From contig JAQUEZ010000077.1 of NCBI GenBank assembly GCA_028684915.1, forward strand, positions 1 through 26,281: DNA of 26,281 nt, read 5' to 3'. The notes below the pieces were generated by a model, which ran no database searches, was not told the origin of the DNA, and saw only the letters and a list, made by a program, of their open reading frames with translations. Of the stretch, positions 7,427 to 14,265 are shown piece after piece; position 1 is the stretch's first letter; the number at the start of each line of letters is the position of its first letter. The translations under genes and the position numbers were made by a program. The DNA is from Desulfobulbus sp. (GTDB taxonomy: Bacteria > Desulfobacterota > Desulfobulbia > Desulfobulbales > Desulfobulbaceae).

Positions 7427-8155
7427 TTACAACAAGCTCACCTTGCCATCATCCAGATCGTATTTGGCAGCAACAATGGTCAATTTTTTCGCCTCGACCA
7501 GGTGCCTCAGCATAGCTGATTCTTTGGTGAGATTGTCGGCTACGGCTTTGGCGTTTGACTCGATAACACACTCGACAAAACCTTTTTTCTGCGTTTCCGC
7601 ACAATTTTTATCATCCTTGCACAGTGCGCAGTCATGTGCTGCCTGTTCAACGCTAGGTTTGATTTCCTTAACGATAGCATCGATATTGGGACTACCGGTG
7701 CTCTTCTCGCCAGTTTCAACCGCTGCCGTCACAGCACCGCAACGCTCATGCCCAAGCACCATCATCAATGGCGACCCCAAATGCTCGGCCGCGTATTCTA
7801 TGCTCCCCAGAACAATCGGATCAGGGACATTACCTGCCACCCGAATCACGAAAATCTCGCCCAACCCTTTATCAAAAATCAGTTCAGGAGGTACCCGGGA
7901 ATCCGAACAGGTGAGAATAATAGCGTAAGGTTTCTGTGATTTCGCCAGGGCGGCGCGTGTCGCGGCATTAGCCTGTGTCTGGTTGGTGAGTTTGTCGGCC
8001 ACATAATGAGTATTACCCTCCATCAATTTCTGCAAAGCTCCATCAGCGGTCATCATTGCCCCTGCCCCACTGGCTAAAGAAGAACCACAAAGCATCCACG
8101 TCAGAGTCACGACAGCCATCGTCAAACCAATACCCCTGATTTTGATTACCCTCAT
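7427..8155 (-). CDS. Exported beta-class carbonic anhydrase
   Basis: The 242-residue protein interconverts CO2 and bicarbonate. Zinc ligands and catalytic dyad are visible as C83-x-D85-x-R87 (TCSDSRVPPE), H136 and C139 (GHERCGAV). The N-terminus has a positively charged start, a hydrophobic stretch of about 17 residues and a small-residue cleavage region (GSSLASGAGA), so the mature protein is predicted to be periplasmic. The ATG at 8155 has a GGGAGG ribosome site. A GTG at 8188 in the same frame would spoil the signal peptide and has no good site. Unusual for the family is a Cys-rich insertion after the active site (CALCKDDKNC plus a further Cys in FVEC), a possible disulfide loop. It is monocistronic. 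Confidence 0.92.
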   Translation of the reverse strand: MRVIKIRGIGLTMAVVTLTWMLCGSSLASGAGAMMTADGALQKLMEGNTHYVADKLTNQTQANAATRAALAKSQKPYAIILTCSDSRVPPELIFDKGLGEIFVIRVAGNVPDPIVLGSIEYAAEHLGSPLMMVLGHERCGAVTAAVETGEKSTGSPNIDAIVKEIKPSVEQAAHDCALCKDDKNCAETQKKGFVECVIESNAKAVADNLTKESAMLRHLVEAKKLTIVAAKYDLDDGKVSLL

Positions 8156-8300
8156 TTTCCGCCTCCCTGTATTAGAAATGTTTTTCACACGACCAATCCA
8201 ACCGAATTGCCTCGATTCAAATCAACGGCCCTATTCACCTCATTGCCAAAAGTCCAATCCTCTCACCTTGCTGCTATAAAGTACTCTATTGTAACACAAC

Positions 8301-8508
8301 CTAAGTAATCGACAAGAAATCCGACTCAAGGCAACAGTGACATACCATCAATATTTTCACCCCAGCTCACTCCCAGGAGAATGAATCGTTCTTCTTACTC
8401 TGAATGCTCTGGATCAGGGATTAAACATGCATTCTCATCGTAAATAGCAGTTTTTGCCTCCTCGGAACTGATTTTATGTTTTCCAAGGTTACCTCTTAAC
8501 CACTCACG
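8301..8508 (-). pseudogene. BrnT-family toxin remnant
   Basis: The minus strand reads NLGKHKISSEEA, then DENACLIPDPEHSE, a TAA at 8397-8395, EERFILLGVS, and after a one-base shift near 8366 GVKILMVCHCCLESD, ending at TAG 8303-8301. BrnT toxins read N-L-x-K-H-x-[IV]-x-F-E-E-A ... D-P-x-H-S-E-G-E-E-R-F-I-L-x-G-x-S ... G-R-x-L-x-V-x-[HF]. The order and spacing match closely, with the Gly after HSE replaced by a stop. The N-terminal strand and the C-terminal R-I-I-S-A-R-K segment are lost, and no BrnA antitoxin follows. The carbonic anhydrase promoter region has replaced the 3' part. Confidence 0.75.
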
Positions 8509-8550
8509 CCCTTTGCACAAAAACAAATACCTGTAATTTCGTAATTATAG

Positions 8551-8579
8551 TTGACTGTCCAGGTGTTTTATGGTATTAA
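8551..8579 (+). promoter_or_regulatory. Probable sigma70 promoter for the 88-residue gene
   Basis: TTGACT (8551-8556) and TATTAA (8574-8579) are spaced by 17 bp. The following leader is very AT-rich up to the ribosome site AAGGAAA before the ATG at 8613. Confidence 0.5.
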
Positions 8580-8612
8580 TTAAAATATATATTATTCAAT
8601 CAAAAGGAAATC

Positions 8613-8879
8613 ATGCAAGAAACCAGTGAACTGACCGAACGCGAACAAGAAATATTACACCGGATGGGATTTTATGAGGATATAGCTTTGCGCCAGCTTA
8701 TGATCGAACTGCGCCACAAGAGTGGTATAGAGTCGCGCGAAGTTTTTGGCGCCATGGATTTTGCCAAAAACCAAGGCCTTGATGTAAAGTTTTATCTTGG
8801 TTCGCTTCGGGAGCGTGTACAAACCACTACCTCACGCCAATTAACACCTATCAGGGTGAGAGGTAAGTTTATCGCATAG
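8613..8879 (+). CDS. Small protein of unknown function (88 residues)
   Basis: I do not recognise this family. The protein is charged and predicted mostly helical: an acidic N-terminal helix (ELTEREQEILHRMGFYEDIA), a second helix (LRQLMIELRHKSGIES), then REVFGAMDFAKNQGLDVKF and a basic C-terminus rich in Thr/Arg. It has no signal peptide, membrane segment or Cys. An AAGGAAA ribosome site lies at good distance from the ATG, a TTGACT/TATTAA promoter lies upstream and a terminator downstream, so it forms a self-contained transcription unit. It is intact although decayed genes flank it on both sides. A regulatory or nucleic-acid-binding role is possible but not shown. Confidence 0.75.
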   Translation: MQETSELTEREQEILHRMGFYEDIALRQLMIELRHKSGIESREVFGAMDFAKNQGLDVKFYLGSLRERVQTTTSRQLTPIRVRGKFIA

Positions 8880-8916
8880 CACAAAAAGCCGAATTGATCG
8901 CCTTATCTTAAAATTT

Positions 8917-8948
8917 GCGGTTGTCCCAATAGAGGCGGCCGCTTTTTT
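8917..8948 (+). terminator. Intrinsic terminator after the 88-residue gene
   Basis: GCGGTTGTC (8917-8925) pairs with GGCGGCCGC (8934-8942), with G-U wobbles allowed, around an 8-nt loop. A six-T run follows at 8943-8948. It lies 37 bases after the stop. Confidence 0.65.
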
Positions 8949-8969
8949 GTTTCGTCAAATGAGTCATGT

Positions 8970-8995
8970 ACCACCGGCAGAGCCGATGGTTTACC
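8970..8995. repeat. GC hairpin repeat, copy B
   Basis: ACCACCGGC-AGA-GCCGATGGT gives 9-bp arms with one C-A mismatch and is followed by TTACC. Bases 8972-8995 match copy A (354-377) at 20 of 24 positions, including the shared GGTTTACC tail. The stem pair C355-G369 of copy A is A8973-T8987 here, a compensatory change. It sits next to the decayed group II intron gene, as copy A sits next to a transposase remnant. Confidence 0.5.
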
Positions 8996-9029
8996 TGTTT
9001 ATTATTATGCCAGTGCTCACCTTCGTGGC

Positions 9030-9626
9030 ACACAGTCGTCCGCAAACCGCGTCAGGTATACCTCTCCCGATTACCATAGCTTATCCTTCCTTTAAAACAA
9101 AAGATCAATCACATAATGCAGGTTGATATTTGCCAGGATTATGCTAATCGGCCAGCCCTGTGACGATCCTTCTTGGTCACATCACGATCAGCTCACGCAA
9201 CGATTTGAGGACGCCGTGGGGGTTTCGTCCAGGCCTAAATCCATACAAGCACTCTAGAAAATCCGCCTCGAACTCCGATTCCAGTATCCGTGCTACTGCC
9301 CTCTGCAGCAGGCGGTATATGACCGTTGGAATTCCAAGCGATCTCCTACCTACCTTGCCCGGTCCTTTCGGGATTTCCACGCGGCGCACCGGCGGAGCCC
9401 GATAGATTCCTTGCTTCAAGCGTTCGCACAGATCACGGACCCGTTCATCCAAGTCTTGTTCAAACTCCTTCGTTGTTTCACCATCCACGCCACTCACGCC
9501 ACGTTGGTTTATCTGCCGCCAGGTCTCCTTCAGAAACTCCGGCGTAAGCAAATGCGCCAATGAGGTGCATTGAAGCTTTGGGTTTGTCTTTGCTTTTTCA
9601 ACGATCTGATCCAGTTGCAGTGACAT
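9030..9626 (-). pseudogene. Deleted group II intron reverse transcriptase/maturase (LtrA-type)
   Basis: From ATG at 9626 the frame encodes the N-terminal part of a group II intron RT: QRGVSGVDGET, YRAPPVRRVEIPKG, RSLGIPTVIYRLLQRAVARI and CLYGFRPGRNPHG, corresponding to RT blocks 0 to 2. It stops at 9177-9179 right after LRELIV. In another frame, starting at 9169, similarity resumes with GSSQGWPIS and ILANINLHYVIDLLF, and after a stop with GEVYLTRFADDCV (the catalytic FADD at 9046-9035). The stretch normally between LRELI and the G-x-P-Q-G-x-P-x-S block is deleted, and thumb, maturase (X) and endonuclease domains are missing. The gene is dead. It lies in the same direction as secA, just past the secA terminator, a placement known for class C introns. 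Confidence 0.85.
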
Positions 9627-9900
9627 CCGTATCCTACCTCTGAGTGCAGGGAATGTTTCCCTAGAACAGAACAACTCGGTGCAAGCCTTCCTCGGTAAAG
9701 GCGAACTCTCGGTGAACGATACCATCCTCAAACACCACACAGAACTGACCAGGTATCAGGCTTTGCGCTCTTTTGCAGGCTTGCCCTTCCGTATGGCCGA
9801 TTCAGGTTCGCTTTCGCTATGGACAGTACACTTCCTATCGCTTCCTTTAGACCCTGCCGTTACCAGCAACGCCCTTGCGATTCGGATTGTCTTCTTCCTG
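9627..9900 (-). other. Gene-free stretch, possible 5' part of the decayed group II intron
   Basis: No complete gene was found between the reverse-transcriptase start and the secA terminator. By position it should hold the 5' ribozyme domains of the intron. I could not identify a GUGYG 5' end or domain V with confidence. A short open stretch before the RT start (GQFCVVFEDGIVHREF and EEGLHRVVLF, ending in TAG) reads protein-like and could instead be a fragment of another decayed gene. The identity is left open. Confidence 0.35.
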
Positions 9901-9924
9901 GTTTGCCCGCCATGCCGGGCAAAC
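9901..9924. repeat. Perfect 9-bp inverted repeat beside the secA terminator
   Basis: GTTTGCCCG (9901-9909) and CGGGCAAAC (9916-9924) pair perfectly around CCATGC. It directly follows the secA terminator in the minus direction. It may be a second, back-up terminator stem, a REP-like element, or the stem-loop target beside which a class C intron inserted. Confidence 0.6.
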
Positions 9925-9960
9925 AAAAAAAGCCGGCTCCCCCGGAAGGGAAGACGGCTT
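9925..9960 (-). terminator. secA intrinsic terminator
   Basis: On the minus strand AAGCCGTCTTCCC pairs with GGGGGAGCCGGCTT (12 of 13 pairs, some wobble) and a seven-T run follows. It begins 29 bases after the secA stop. Confidence 0.85.
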
Positions 9961-9989
9961 ATTACTCAGCAATGAAAGAGTTTATGGCT

Positions 9990-12548
9990 TCAGCCTGTCT
10001 GGCCGCAGCACTTTTTAAATTTTTTGCCGGAACCACAGGGACAGGATGCATTACGGCCGATCTTATCCTCAGCTCGCTGGATCGGCTTACGATCGACCGC
10101 TGAGGCCGGCTCCGAACCACTGAGCCGCTTCATCTCCGCCATCTCTCGCTCACGCTGCTCGCGACGCTCCTCTTCCAAACGGGCAAGTTCATCATCCTGG
10201 ACTAACTGTATCCGCATCAGATTGGCAATGGTGTGCTGTTTGACCGCCTCAATCATAGTGGCAAAGAGTTCATACCCCTCACGCTTATACTCGAGCAGCG
10301 GATTTTTCTGGCCATAGCCACGCAAACCGATGCCCTCTTTGAGGTGATCCATCTGTAGCAGATGCTCCTTCCATAGCCCGTCCACAATCTGCAACATAAC
10401 CATCCGCTCCAACTGGCGCATCTGCTCGGAGCCGTTTCGCTCCTCCTGGATGGCATAGGCCTGCTGGACCGACTCTTGCAGTTTTTCGATAAAGCCGGCA
10501 TGAGAAAGTTCGTTGCGCTCTTCTTCATCCCAGTCAGGTTTGAAATTGAAGTACTGAGCGACTCGTTCTTCAATGGTCTCCCACTCCCACTCCTCAGCAC
10601 TGACCCGGTTGGGGGCGAGTTCGCCGGCCACCTGCTCGACCAGATCTCCAATAAAATCATCGATGGCAGGGCGGATATTATCTCCCTCCAGCACTTCGCG
10701 ACGCTGGGTGTAGACCACTTCACGCTGCTTGTTCATGACGTCATCATACTCGAGCAGGTGCTTACGAATATCAAAGTTATGCCCTTCCACTTTGCGCTGG
10801 GCATTCTCAATAGCGCGGGTGACCATGGAGTGCTCAATGGGTTCGTCTTCTTCCATACCCAGTTTATCCATGATCGAACTGAGACGGTCGGAACCAAAGA
10901 TGCGCAACAGATCGTCTTCCAGCGAGAGGTAAAAACGGGATGACCCCGGATCTCCCTGGCGTCCGGATCGACCGCGCAACTGGTTGTCGATACGACGGCT
11001 CTCATGGCGGCCAGTGCCAAGAATGTGCAGGCCCCCAAGTTCACGGACGCCTTCGCCCAGCTTGATGTCGGTACCCCGACCAGCCATGTTGGTAGCAATG
11101 GTTACCCTGCCCCGCTGGCCGGCCTGGGCAATGATTTCTGCCTCGCGATCATGCTGTTTGGCATTGAGTACATCATGGGCAATGCCTTCTTTGGTCAACA
11201 TTTTCGAGATTTTCTCGGAAACATCGATGGAGATGGTTCCTACAAGGATAGGCTGCCCTTTTTCATTGAGATCCTTGATCTCTTGTACAATGTTGCGGTA
11301 CTTGGCCACCTGATTTTTATAGATCAGATCGGCAAAGTCTTTGCGGATCATCTTCTGGTGGGTGGGAATCGTGATGACATCAAGATTATAAATCTTTTTA
11401 AACTCCGGAGCCTCGGTATCGGCGGTACCGGTCATACCCGCGAGTTTGTCATACATCCGGAAATAATTCTGGAAGGTGATCGAGGCAAGGGTCTGGTTTT
11501 CCTTCTCGATTTTGACTCCTTCCTTGGCTTCCAAGGCCTGATGAAGCCCATCTGAATAGCGGCGGCCTTCCATGGTCCGACCGGTGAATTCGTCGACAAT
11601 AACCACCGCTCCGTTACGCACAATATAATCAACGTCATTCTGAAAGATAATATGCGCTTTGAGTGCCTGGTTAACGTGGTGCAGGTGATTAATGTTGCGT
11701 GGATCGTATAGATTATCCAGTTCAAGCAGTTCTTCGGCCAGGGCCACGCCGTCATCGGTGAGCATCACCTGGCGCGCCTTCTCATCCTTGGTATAGTGTT
11801 CCTCAAGCTTGAAGTGACGCATGATCCCGTTGACTTTCTGGTAGAGGTCGGTGGTCTGCTCTGCCGGGCCGGAGATGATCAGCGGCGTACGTGCCTCATC
11901 AATCAGAATGGAGTCCACCTCGTCGACAATGGCATAGTTAAACCCGCGCTGACAGTAATCATCCAAGGAAAACTTCATGTTATCGCGCAGGTAGTCAAAC
12001 CCGAACTCGTTGTTGGTACCGTAGGTGATATCGGCTGCGTAGGCCTCGCGCCGCTGTTCATCGTTCATATCGTGAAGGATGGCGCCCGTGGTCATCCCGA
12101 GAAAGTGATAGACCTTGCTCATCCATTCAAGGTCGCGATGAGCCAGGTAATCGTTGACCGTGACCACGTGTACCCCTTTGCCGGAAAGGGCATTGAGGTA
12201 GATCGGAGCCGTTGAGGTCAGCGTTTTCCCCTCACCGGTTTTCATTTCCGCGATCTTTCCCTGATGAAGAACGATACCACCGATAAGTTGGACGTCATAA
12301 TGGCGCTCACCCAGTACACGTCTGGCCGCTTCGCGGACAACGGCAAAGGCCTCGGGCAGCAGGTCGTCTAGCGTTTCCCCTTGGGCATACCGCTCTTTGA
12401 ACTCTGCGGTCTTGGCCTTGATTTCGTCGTCGGTCAGCTGCTCAATCGTGGGTTCCAGGGCAGTGATCGTTTTCACAATCCGCCGGTACTGCTTAATCAT
12501 TCTGTCGTTTTTACTGCCGAAAATCTTTGCCAGAATTTTTCCGAGCAT
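9990..12548 (-). CDS. secA: Protein translocase ATPase SecA
   Basis: The 852-residue motor ATPase drives preproteins through SecYEG. Visible features are the Walker A MKTGEGKT near residue 102, [10 protein letters not shown], the [19 protein letters not shown]alker B/DEAD-box region, the preprotein cross-linking domain, motif VI region [13 protein letters not shown] and [13 protein letters not shown], the helical scaffold, and a C-terminal zinc/SecB-binding tail [17 protein letters not shown]. Length is normal (E. coli 901). A GGAG site precedes the ATG. It is the last gene of a minus-strand run and is followed by a strong terminator. Confidence 0.98.
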   Translation of the reverse strand: MLGKILAKIFGSKNDRMIKQYRRIVKTITALEPTIEQLTDDEIKAKTAEFKERYAQGETLDDLLPEAFAVVREAARRVLGERHYDVQLIGGIVLHQGKIAEMKTGEGKTLTSTAPIYLNALSGKGVHVVTVNDYLAHRDLEWMSKVYHFLGMTTGAILHDMNDEQRREAYAADITYGTNNEFGFDYLRDNMKFSLDDYCQRGFNYAIVDEVDSILIDEARTPLIISGPAEQTTDLYQKVNGIMRHFKLEEHYTKDEKARQVMLTDDGVALAEELLELDNLYDPRNINHLHHVNQALKAHIIFQNDVDYIVRNGAVVIVDEFTGRTMEGRRYSDGLHQALEAKEGVKIEKENQTLASITFQNYFRMYDKLAGMTGTADTEAPEFKKIYNLDVITIPTHQKMIRKDFADLIYKNQVAKYRNIVQEIKDLNEKGQPILVGTISIDVSEKISKMLTKEGIAHDVLNAKQHDREAEIIAQAGQRGRVTIATNMAGRGTDIKLGEGVRELGGLHILGTGRHESRRIDNQLRGRSGRQGDPGSSRFYLSLEDDLLRIFGSDRLSSIMDKLGMEEDEPIEHSMVTRAIENAQRKVEGHNFDIRKHLLEYDDVMNKQREVVYTQRREVLEGDNIRPAIDDFIGDLVEQVAGELAPNRVSAEEWEWETIEERVAQYFNFKPDWDEEERNELSHAGFIEKLQESVQQAYAIQEERNGSEQMRQLERMVMLQIVDGLWKEHLLQMDHLKEGIGLRGYGQKNPLLEYKREGYELFATMIEAVKQHTIANLMRIQLVQDDELARLEEERREQREREMAEMKRLSGSEPASAVDRKPIQRAEDKIGRNASCPCGSGKKFKKCCGQTG

Positions 12549-12610
12549 CGTCTATCTCCATCGGAGCCAACTGGCCTCCGGGATTGAAATAAGAATTGTT
12601 GGACCGTAAA

Positions 12611-13111
12611 TCAGGAAGCTGAATTGAGCTTTGTGGTGCGGATCAGGGCATCCTCATCACAATCCGGAAATTTGGAGCAATGAATGCAATCACTCCAGAT
12701 TTTGTGGGGCAGTTCCTGCTTATCACGATCGACAAAACCGAATTTACGAAAAAAGGCGGCCTGGTAGGTCAACACAAACACCTGCGATATCTCCAGGCTT
12801 TTTGCCTCGTCCAGACAGGATTCCACCAACATGGCCCCCACACCACACTTCTGCCGTTCCTCGGCCACAGCCAGGGTACGAATCTCCGCCAGATCATCCC
12901 AGCAGATATGCAGGGCACAGATACCTAAAATAGCCCCAGCCTCGTCATAAACCACAAAATCACGCAGGTGGTCGTAAAGCGAGCTGATCGAACGGGGAAG
13001 CATCAAACCTTTTCCCGCAAAAACGGTGAGTAAGGCGTGGATTGCTCGAACATCTCCCATCCGTGCCGGTCGGATTCGCCCAACCATGTTTTGTACTTTG
13101 TTATCAGACAT
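12611..13111 (-). CDS. argA: Short-form N-acetylglutamate synthase (GNAT family)
   Basis: The 166-residue GNAT acetyltransferase reads IRPARMGDVRAIHALL at the N-terminus, RTLAVAEERQKCGVGAML as acetyl-CoA binding motif A, and FFRKFGFVDRDKQELPHK followed by IWSDCIHCSKFPDCDE. The W-x-D-C-x-x-C-x-K-F-P-x-C-D ending is typical of the stand-alone short ArgA-type enzymes that make N-acetylglutamate for arginine synthesis in anaerobic deltaproteobacteria. The frame opens at a GTG (13135), but the ATG at 13111 with a purine-rich upstream stretch is more likely. It lies 62 bases before secA and 36 bases after a membrane-protein gene. The three clustered Cys may bind a metal. Confidence 0.8.
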   Translation of the reverse strand: MSDNKVQNMVGRIRPARMGDVRAIHALLTVFAGKGLMLPRSISSLYDHLRDFVVYDEAGAILGICALHICWDDLAEIRTLAVAEERQKCGVGAMLVESCLDEAKSLEISQVFVLTYQAAFFRKFGFVDRDKQELPHKIWSDCIHCSKFPDCDEDALIRTTKLNSAS

Positions 13112-13147
13112 ACATTCGCTCTCTTCTTCCATCACCCGATGGAGAAC

Positions 13148-13714
13148 TTACTCTTCAACATGCTCATCGGCCACCGGTTCGAACTGATGGATTCCGGCCA
13201 AGGGATCAACCGCGACCAGCCTGCGATAGAGTTGCCAATTGCCCACTCCACTCGTCAGACCGATAAGAAATAACAGCAGTGATTTCGGGCCGACCCCAGG
13301 TTGCAACAACAGCAACAGTGCCAGACCTATACCTGTTCCGTATACGCACCCATTGGCTAAGTGAAGATTGCCGGAGGACCATTGGGATAACTGCCTGGCA
13401 AGTAATGAAATTCCGGGGCGAGCCAAGACGAAAAAACAAACGTAGGAACAGAGTAAAAGCGGAACAAAACCGTAAACGGCCCAGGTAATTATGATTTTGT
13501 AAAACTCAGGGTCCTGGGCAATCAACTCATAACGGATGAGAATAAAGGCGATCAGGGTCAGGAGATGGGCAAGAAAAAACAGTACAACCGGCACAACCGC
13601 TGGAACATACCAGCATACTCGGCTAGAGAGGTGGTGACGGAGTCCCTGTCTAAGGGCTGCAACAATTGAAACCTGCTTCCGTTTCGGGGGGCGCTTTCTT
13701 CGTATACCATTCAT
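13148..13714 (-). CDS. Hypothetical integral membrane protein (188 residues)
   Basis: I do not recognise the family. A basic N-terminus (RRKRPPKRK) is followed by hydrophobic segments at about residues 35-63 and 73-98 and two close ones at about 125-160, so three to four membrane passes are predicted with the N-terminus inside. The C-terminus is acidic (ADEHVEE). No clear ribosome site is seen before the ATG at 13714, which fits coupling to the upstream small gene 34 bases away. Confidence 0.7.
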   Translation of the reverse strand: MNGIRRKRPPKRKQVSIVAALRQGLRHHLSSRVCWYVPAVVPVVLFFLAHLLTLIAFILIRYELIAQDPEFYKIIITWAVYGFVPLLLCSYVCFFVLARPGISLLARQLSQWSSGNLHLANGCVYGTGIGLALLLLLQPGVGPKSLLLFLIGLTSGVGNWQLYRRLVAVDPLAGIHQFEPVADEHVEE

Positions 13715-13748
13715 TGCCGAACAAACATTGAGTCCAGGTGGATCTAAT

Positions 13749-14027
13749 TTACCGGGGCGGACCGTCTGGTTCGGCTATCCGAGCCGGAGGTGACTGTTGC
13801 ACAGCGGCCTGAGAAGCCATCCGAGAATCCCGTTGAGGAAAAAGAATGGTCTGACCGGCCCAGATTCCTAACACAAACATCCAAAAAAACAAACAAAAAC
13901 AAACCAGTATCAGGCTAAGCATACCTCGCCAGCCCAACTCGATACGAAAGGCTTTGGCCTTCCTCGGCTTGGCGGCATCCCCTGACGCTGCTGCCGTCGC
14001 CGCGCCTTTGCGTGTAAACAGTCTCAT
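13749..14027 (-). CDS. Small single-pass membrane protein (92 residues)
   Basis: The basic cytoplasmic N-terminus (RKGAATAAASGDAAKPRKAK) leads into one membrane helix at about residues 36-60 (LSLILVCFCLFFWMFVLG), then a short Pro/Ala-rich periplasmic tail ending in PDGPPR. The layout resembles the N-terminal half of SPOR-domain cell-division proteins often found after argS in related genomes, but no SPOR domain follows here. It is either a naturally short relative or a truncated version. The ATG overlaps the stop of the preceding frame (14024-14239) by four bases. Confidence 0.6.
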   Translation of the reverse strand: MRLFTRKGAATAAASGDAAKPRKAKAFRIELGWRGMLSLILVCFCLFFWMFVLGIWAGQTILFPQRDSRMASQAAVQQSPPARIAEPDGPPR

Positions 14028-14239
14028 AGCGTTTCAGGCAAGCCTGGCGGTAGAGTTGTCTTGGGCAGGGACAAGATGTTGCCGATACCCGCCGTATTTG
14101 GTAAGTCTTCCCGCTGGAAAAGCAAGCAATAATTGTCGTTCTCGTCAAAAGTCAAAATCCGAGAAGTGACGCATCGTACCGAGCGTCTGTTACCAAGCTC
14201 GAAACATCGTTCTTGAACGTTTTCAGGCCAACAACACAA
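14024..14239 (-). CDS. Possible small gene between argS and the 92-residue gene
   Basis: The 71-codon frame starts at a TTG, since no ATG or GTG is available in frame, and ends in TGA overlapping the next ATG as ATGA. It fills most of the 238-base gap after argS. The product has no recognised motif. The stretch RSVRCVTSRILTFDEN plus YCLLFQRE reads like real protein, and the overlap suggests coupling. The weak start and the lack of family recognition keep confidence low. It could also be untranslated leader for the next gene. Confidence 0.3.
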   Translation of the reverse strand: MCCWPENVQERCFELGNRRSVRCVTSRILTFDENDNYCLLFQREDLPNTAGIGNILSLPKTTLPPGLPETL

Positions 14240-14265
14240 TACAAAAGAGTACCTGCAGCCGAGGG

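Noticed and set aside
7634..7939. Plus-strand open frame opposite the carbonic anhydrase
   Set aside because: The minus strand carries the full carbonic anhydrase active site. No independent evidence supports the plus-strand frame.
11004..11555. 183-codon open frame on the plus strand
   Set aside because: It is the shadow of secA.
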